Source: Elusimicrobiota bacterium
GTDB taxonomy: Bacteria > Elusimicrobiota > Elusimicrobia > UBA1565
Length of the DNA stretch: 50,132 nt
Assembly (NCBI GenBank): GCA_016218495.1
Contig: JACRDU010000095.1
Coordinates: 1 to 50,132 of the forward strand
Direction of reading: 5' to 3'
The notes beneath the pieces were generated by a model. The model was not told the origin of the DNA. It saw only the letters and a program-made list of their open reading frames with translations, and made no database searches. Positions 49,438-50,132 of this stretch are shown piece by piece (positions within the stretch are counted from its first letter, which is position 1; each line of letters starts with the position of its first letter). A program made the translations under genes and the position numbers.

Positions 49438-49762
49438 CCCTCCCTTACGGCATGCCCGCAGAAGCTAGTACGCGCGAGGCCCCGAAATGGTTCCATCGGA
49501 TCCTCCTCCCTCGCTGTCGGGACGAGCCTCTCACCTACACTTAGGGAACGCCCAGGTGACCTCAGGTTGTCATTGCCCGACATCGACGCAGCAATCGGCG
49601 CGGTCGCCGCAAACGCGCGGCGCGAAGGCCGCCCTCGATGCCAAAGTCCTCGTTTCGGGATTGCTCAACCCCAGCGCCGCCGAGCTCCCTGGCAGGCCTC
49701 GCGGCGTCGGGCGACCCAAGCCTCTGCTGCGACACACGGATTCTAGTCGCAGCCGAGGCCGC
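49438..49762. other. Gene-poor stretch with a possible PIN-domain remnant
   Basis: About 325 bases without a supported gene. On the plus strand, 49631-49678 reads ALDAKVLVSGLLNPSA, which resembles the first strand of PIN-domain toxins (usually LDTNVLVSALLNP). No start codon, downstream PIN core or antitoxin follows, so at most it is a decayed fragment. Nothing else was seen. Confidence 0.4.
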
Positions 49763-50132
49763 TCACCACGATATTTTTACCATCCCGGCCCCGCCGGCGG
49801 TCGCGATGGCGGCCCCGAAGTTGTTCGTCGCGCCGTTGCCCCCATTGGCGCAGTTCGCGCAGAGGGCGGCATCCGCCGAGTTGCCGGGCGTGCGGCCGTT
49901 GCCGTTGGTGACGGTGCCGGTGCTGTTGCCGCCCGCACCGCCGCCGCCGCCCGTATCGCCCGCGGCCTGGGCGCCGCCGGTGCCGCCGGCCGTGTTCCCA
50001 CCGCCGCCGCCGCCCCCGCCGCCGCCGTCGTTGGCCGCGCCCATGTCGCCGCCCTGGGTCCCGTCCTTCGTCCCCGCCGCGCCGGTCGCTCCTGCGGCGC
50101 CGCTCGCCGCGGTCCCGTTCACCCCACCCGCG
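49763..50132 (-). CDS. Glycine-rich protein, partial (C-terminal end)
   Basis: Only the last part is in the window; the frame is open to the edge. The sequence is almost entirely Gly, Ala, Thr and Asn with a run of ten Gly, a Cys-containing segment (CANCANGG) and the end GGAGMVKISW. A Gly-rich body ending in a strand like GMVKISW is common in glycine-rich, ALK-type domains of secreted proteins. Surface exposure is likely but no signal peptide is visible here. The codon bias toward GGC/GGG makes the antisense strand open as well. Confidence 0.7.
   Translation of the reverse strand, partial: AGGVNGTAASGAAGATGAAGTKDGTQGGDMGAANDGGGGGGGGGGNTAGGTGGAQAAGDTGGGGGAGGNSTGTVTNGNGRTPGNSADAALCANCANGGNGATNNFGAAIATAGGAGMVKISW

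Overview
This is a roughly 70% GC, gene-dense, Gram-negative bacterial chromosome segment. Evidence for an outer membrane is a beta-barrel protein ending in Phe and several lipoproteins. Genes are packed with ATGA, GTGA and TGATG stop/start overlaps. The housekeeping content is scpA/scpB, trpS, uvrB, nadC, birA, greA, queG, tilS, a tRNA nucleotidyltransferase, ssb and sppA. Together with a CpXC-domain protein and Ala/Pro-rich secreted proteins, this recalls high-GC environmental Elusimicrobiota genomes. That assignment is an inference from style, not a phylogenetic result. No tRNA, rRNA, CRISPR array or intact insertion sequence was recognised.

Layout. 1-8.7 kb, minus strand: an operon of M50 protease, trpS, scpA, scpB, a small membrane protein, glgA and a DUF5693-like membrane protein, followed by a separately promoted Ala/Pro-rich secreted protein and an ftsX interrupted by an amber codon. 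9.1-15.2 kb: a tricorn-type protease, a divergent Fic protein with a repeat-bearing promoter, and a CpXC/tRNA-nucleotidyltransferase pair. 15.2-23.5 kb, minus: a DUF4175-like coiled-coil membrane protein, a GT-C glycosyltransferase, a secreted metalloprotease with two HExxH motifs, and two small genes. 23.6-32.5 kb, plus: uvrB-nadC-birA; greA-queG-barrel-FAD oxidoreductase; a helix-turn-helix regulator and a ROK kinase. 32.5-35.3 kb, minus: a three-gene operon of cation:carboxylate symporter, RuBisCO-like protein and cupin. 35.4-41.9 kb: a lipoprotein, then a minus-strand operon of receiver protein, fixC, fixX and potABCD. 42-49 kb: tilS, whose 3' end lies in a 73-nt perfect palindrome, facing a seven-gene operon of two diguanylate cyclases, sppA, Yip1-like, nnrE, cyclophilin and a metallo-hydrolase. 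The right edge has ssb, a gene-poor stretch and a partial glycine-rich protein.

The most consistent unusual signal is promoter placement. At about ten transcription-unit heads a -10 hexamer (TATAAT, TACAAT or a near match) lies only 5-8 nt before the start codon with no room for a ribosome binding site, which predicts leaderless mRNAs. The best candidate for an undescribed system is the symporter/RuBisCO-like protein/cupin operon, which has its own promoter and a RuBisCO-like protein with a partly altered active site. The tilS palindrome, the Fic promoter repeats and the greA-queG junction are the other regulatory or mobile features that stand out.
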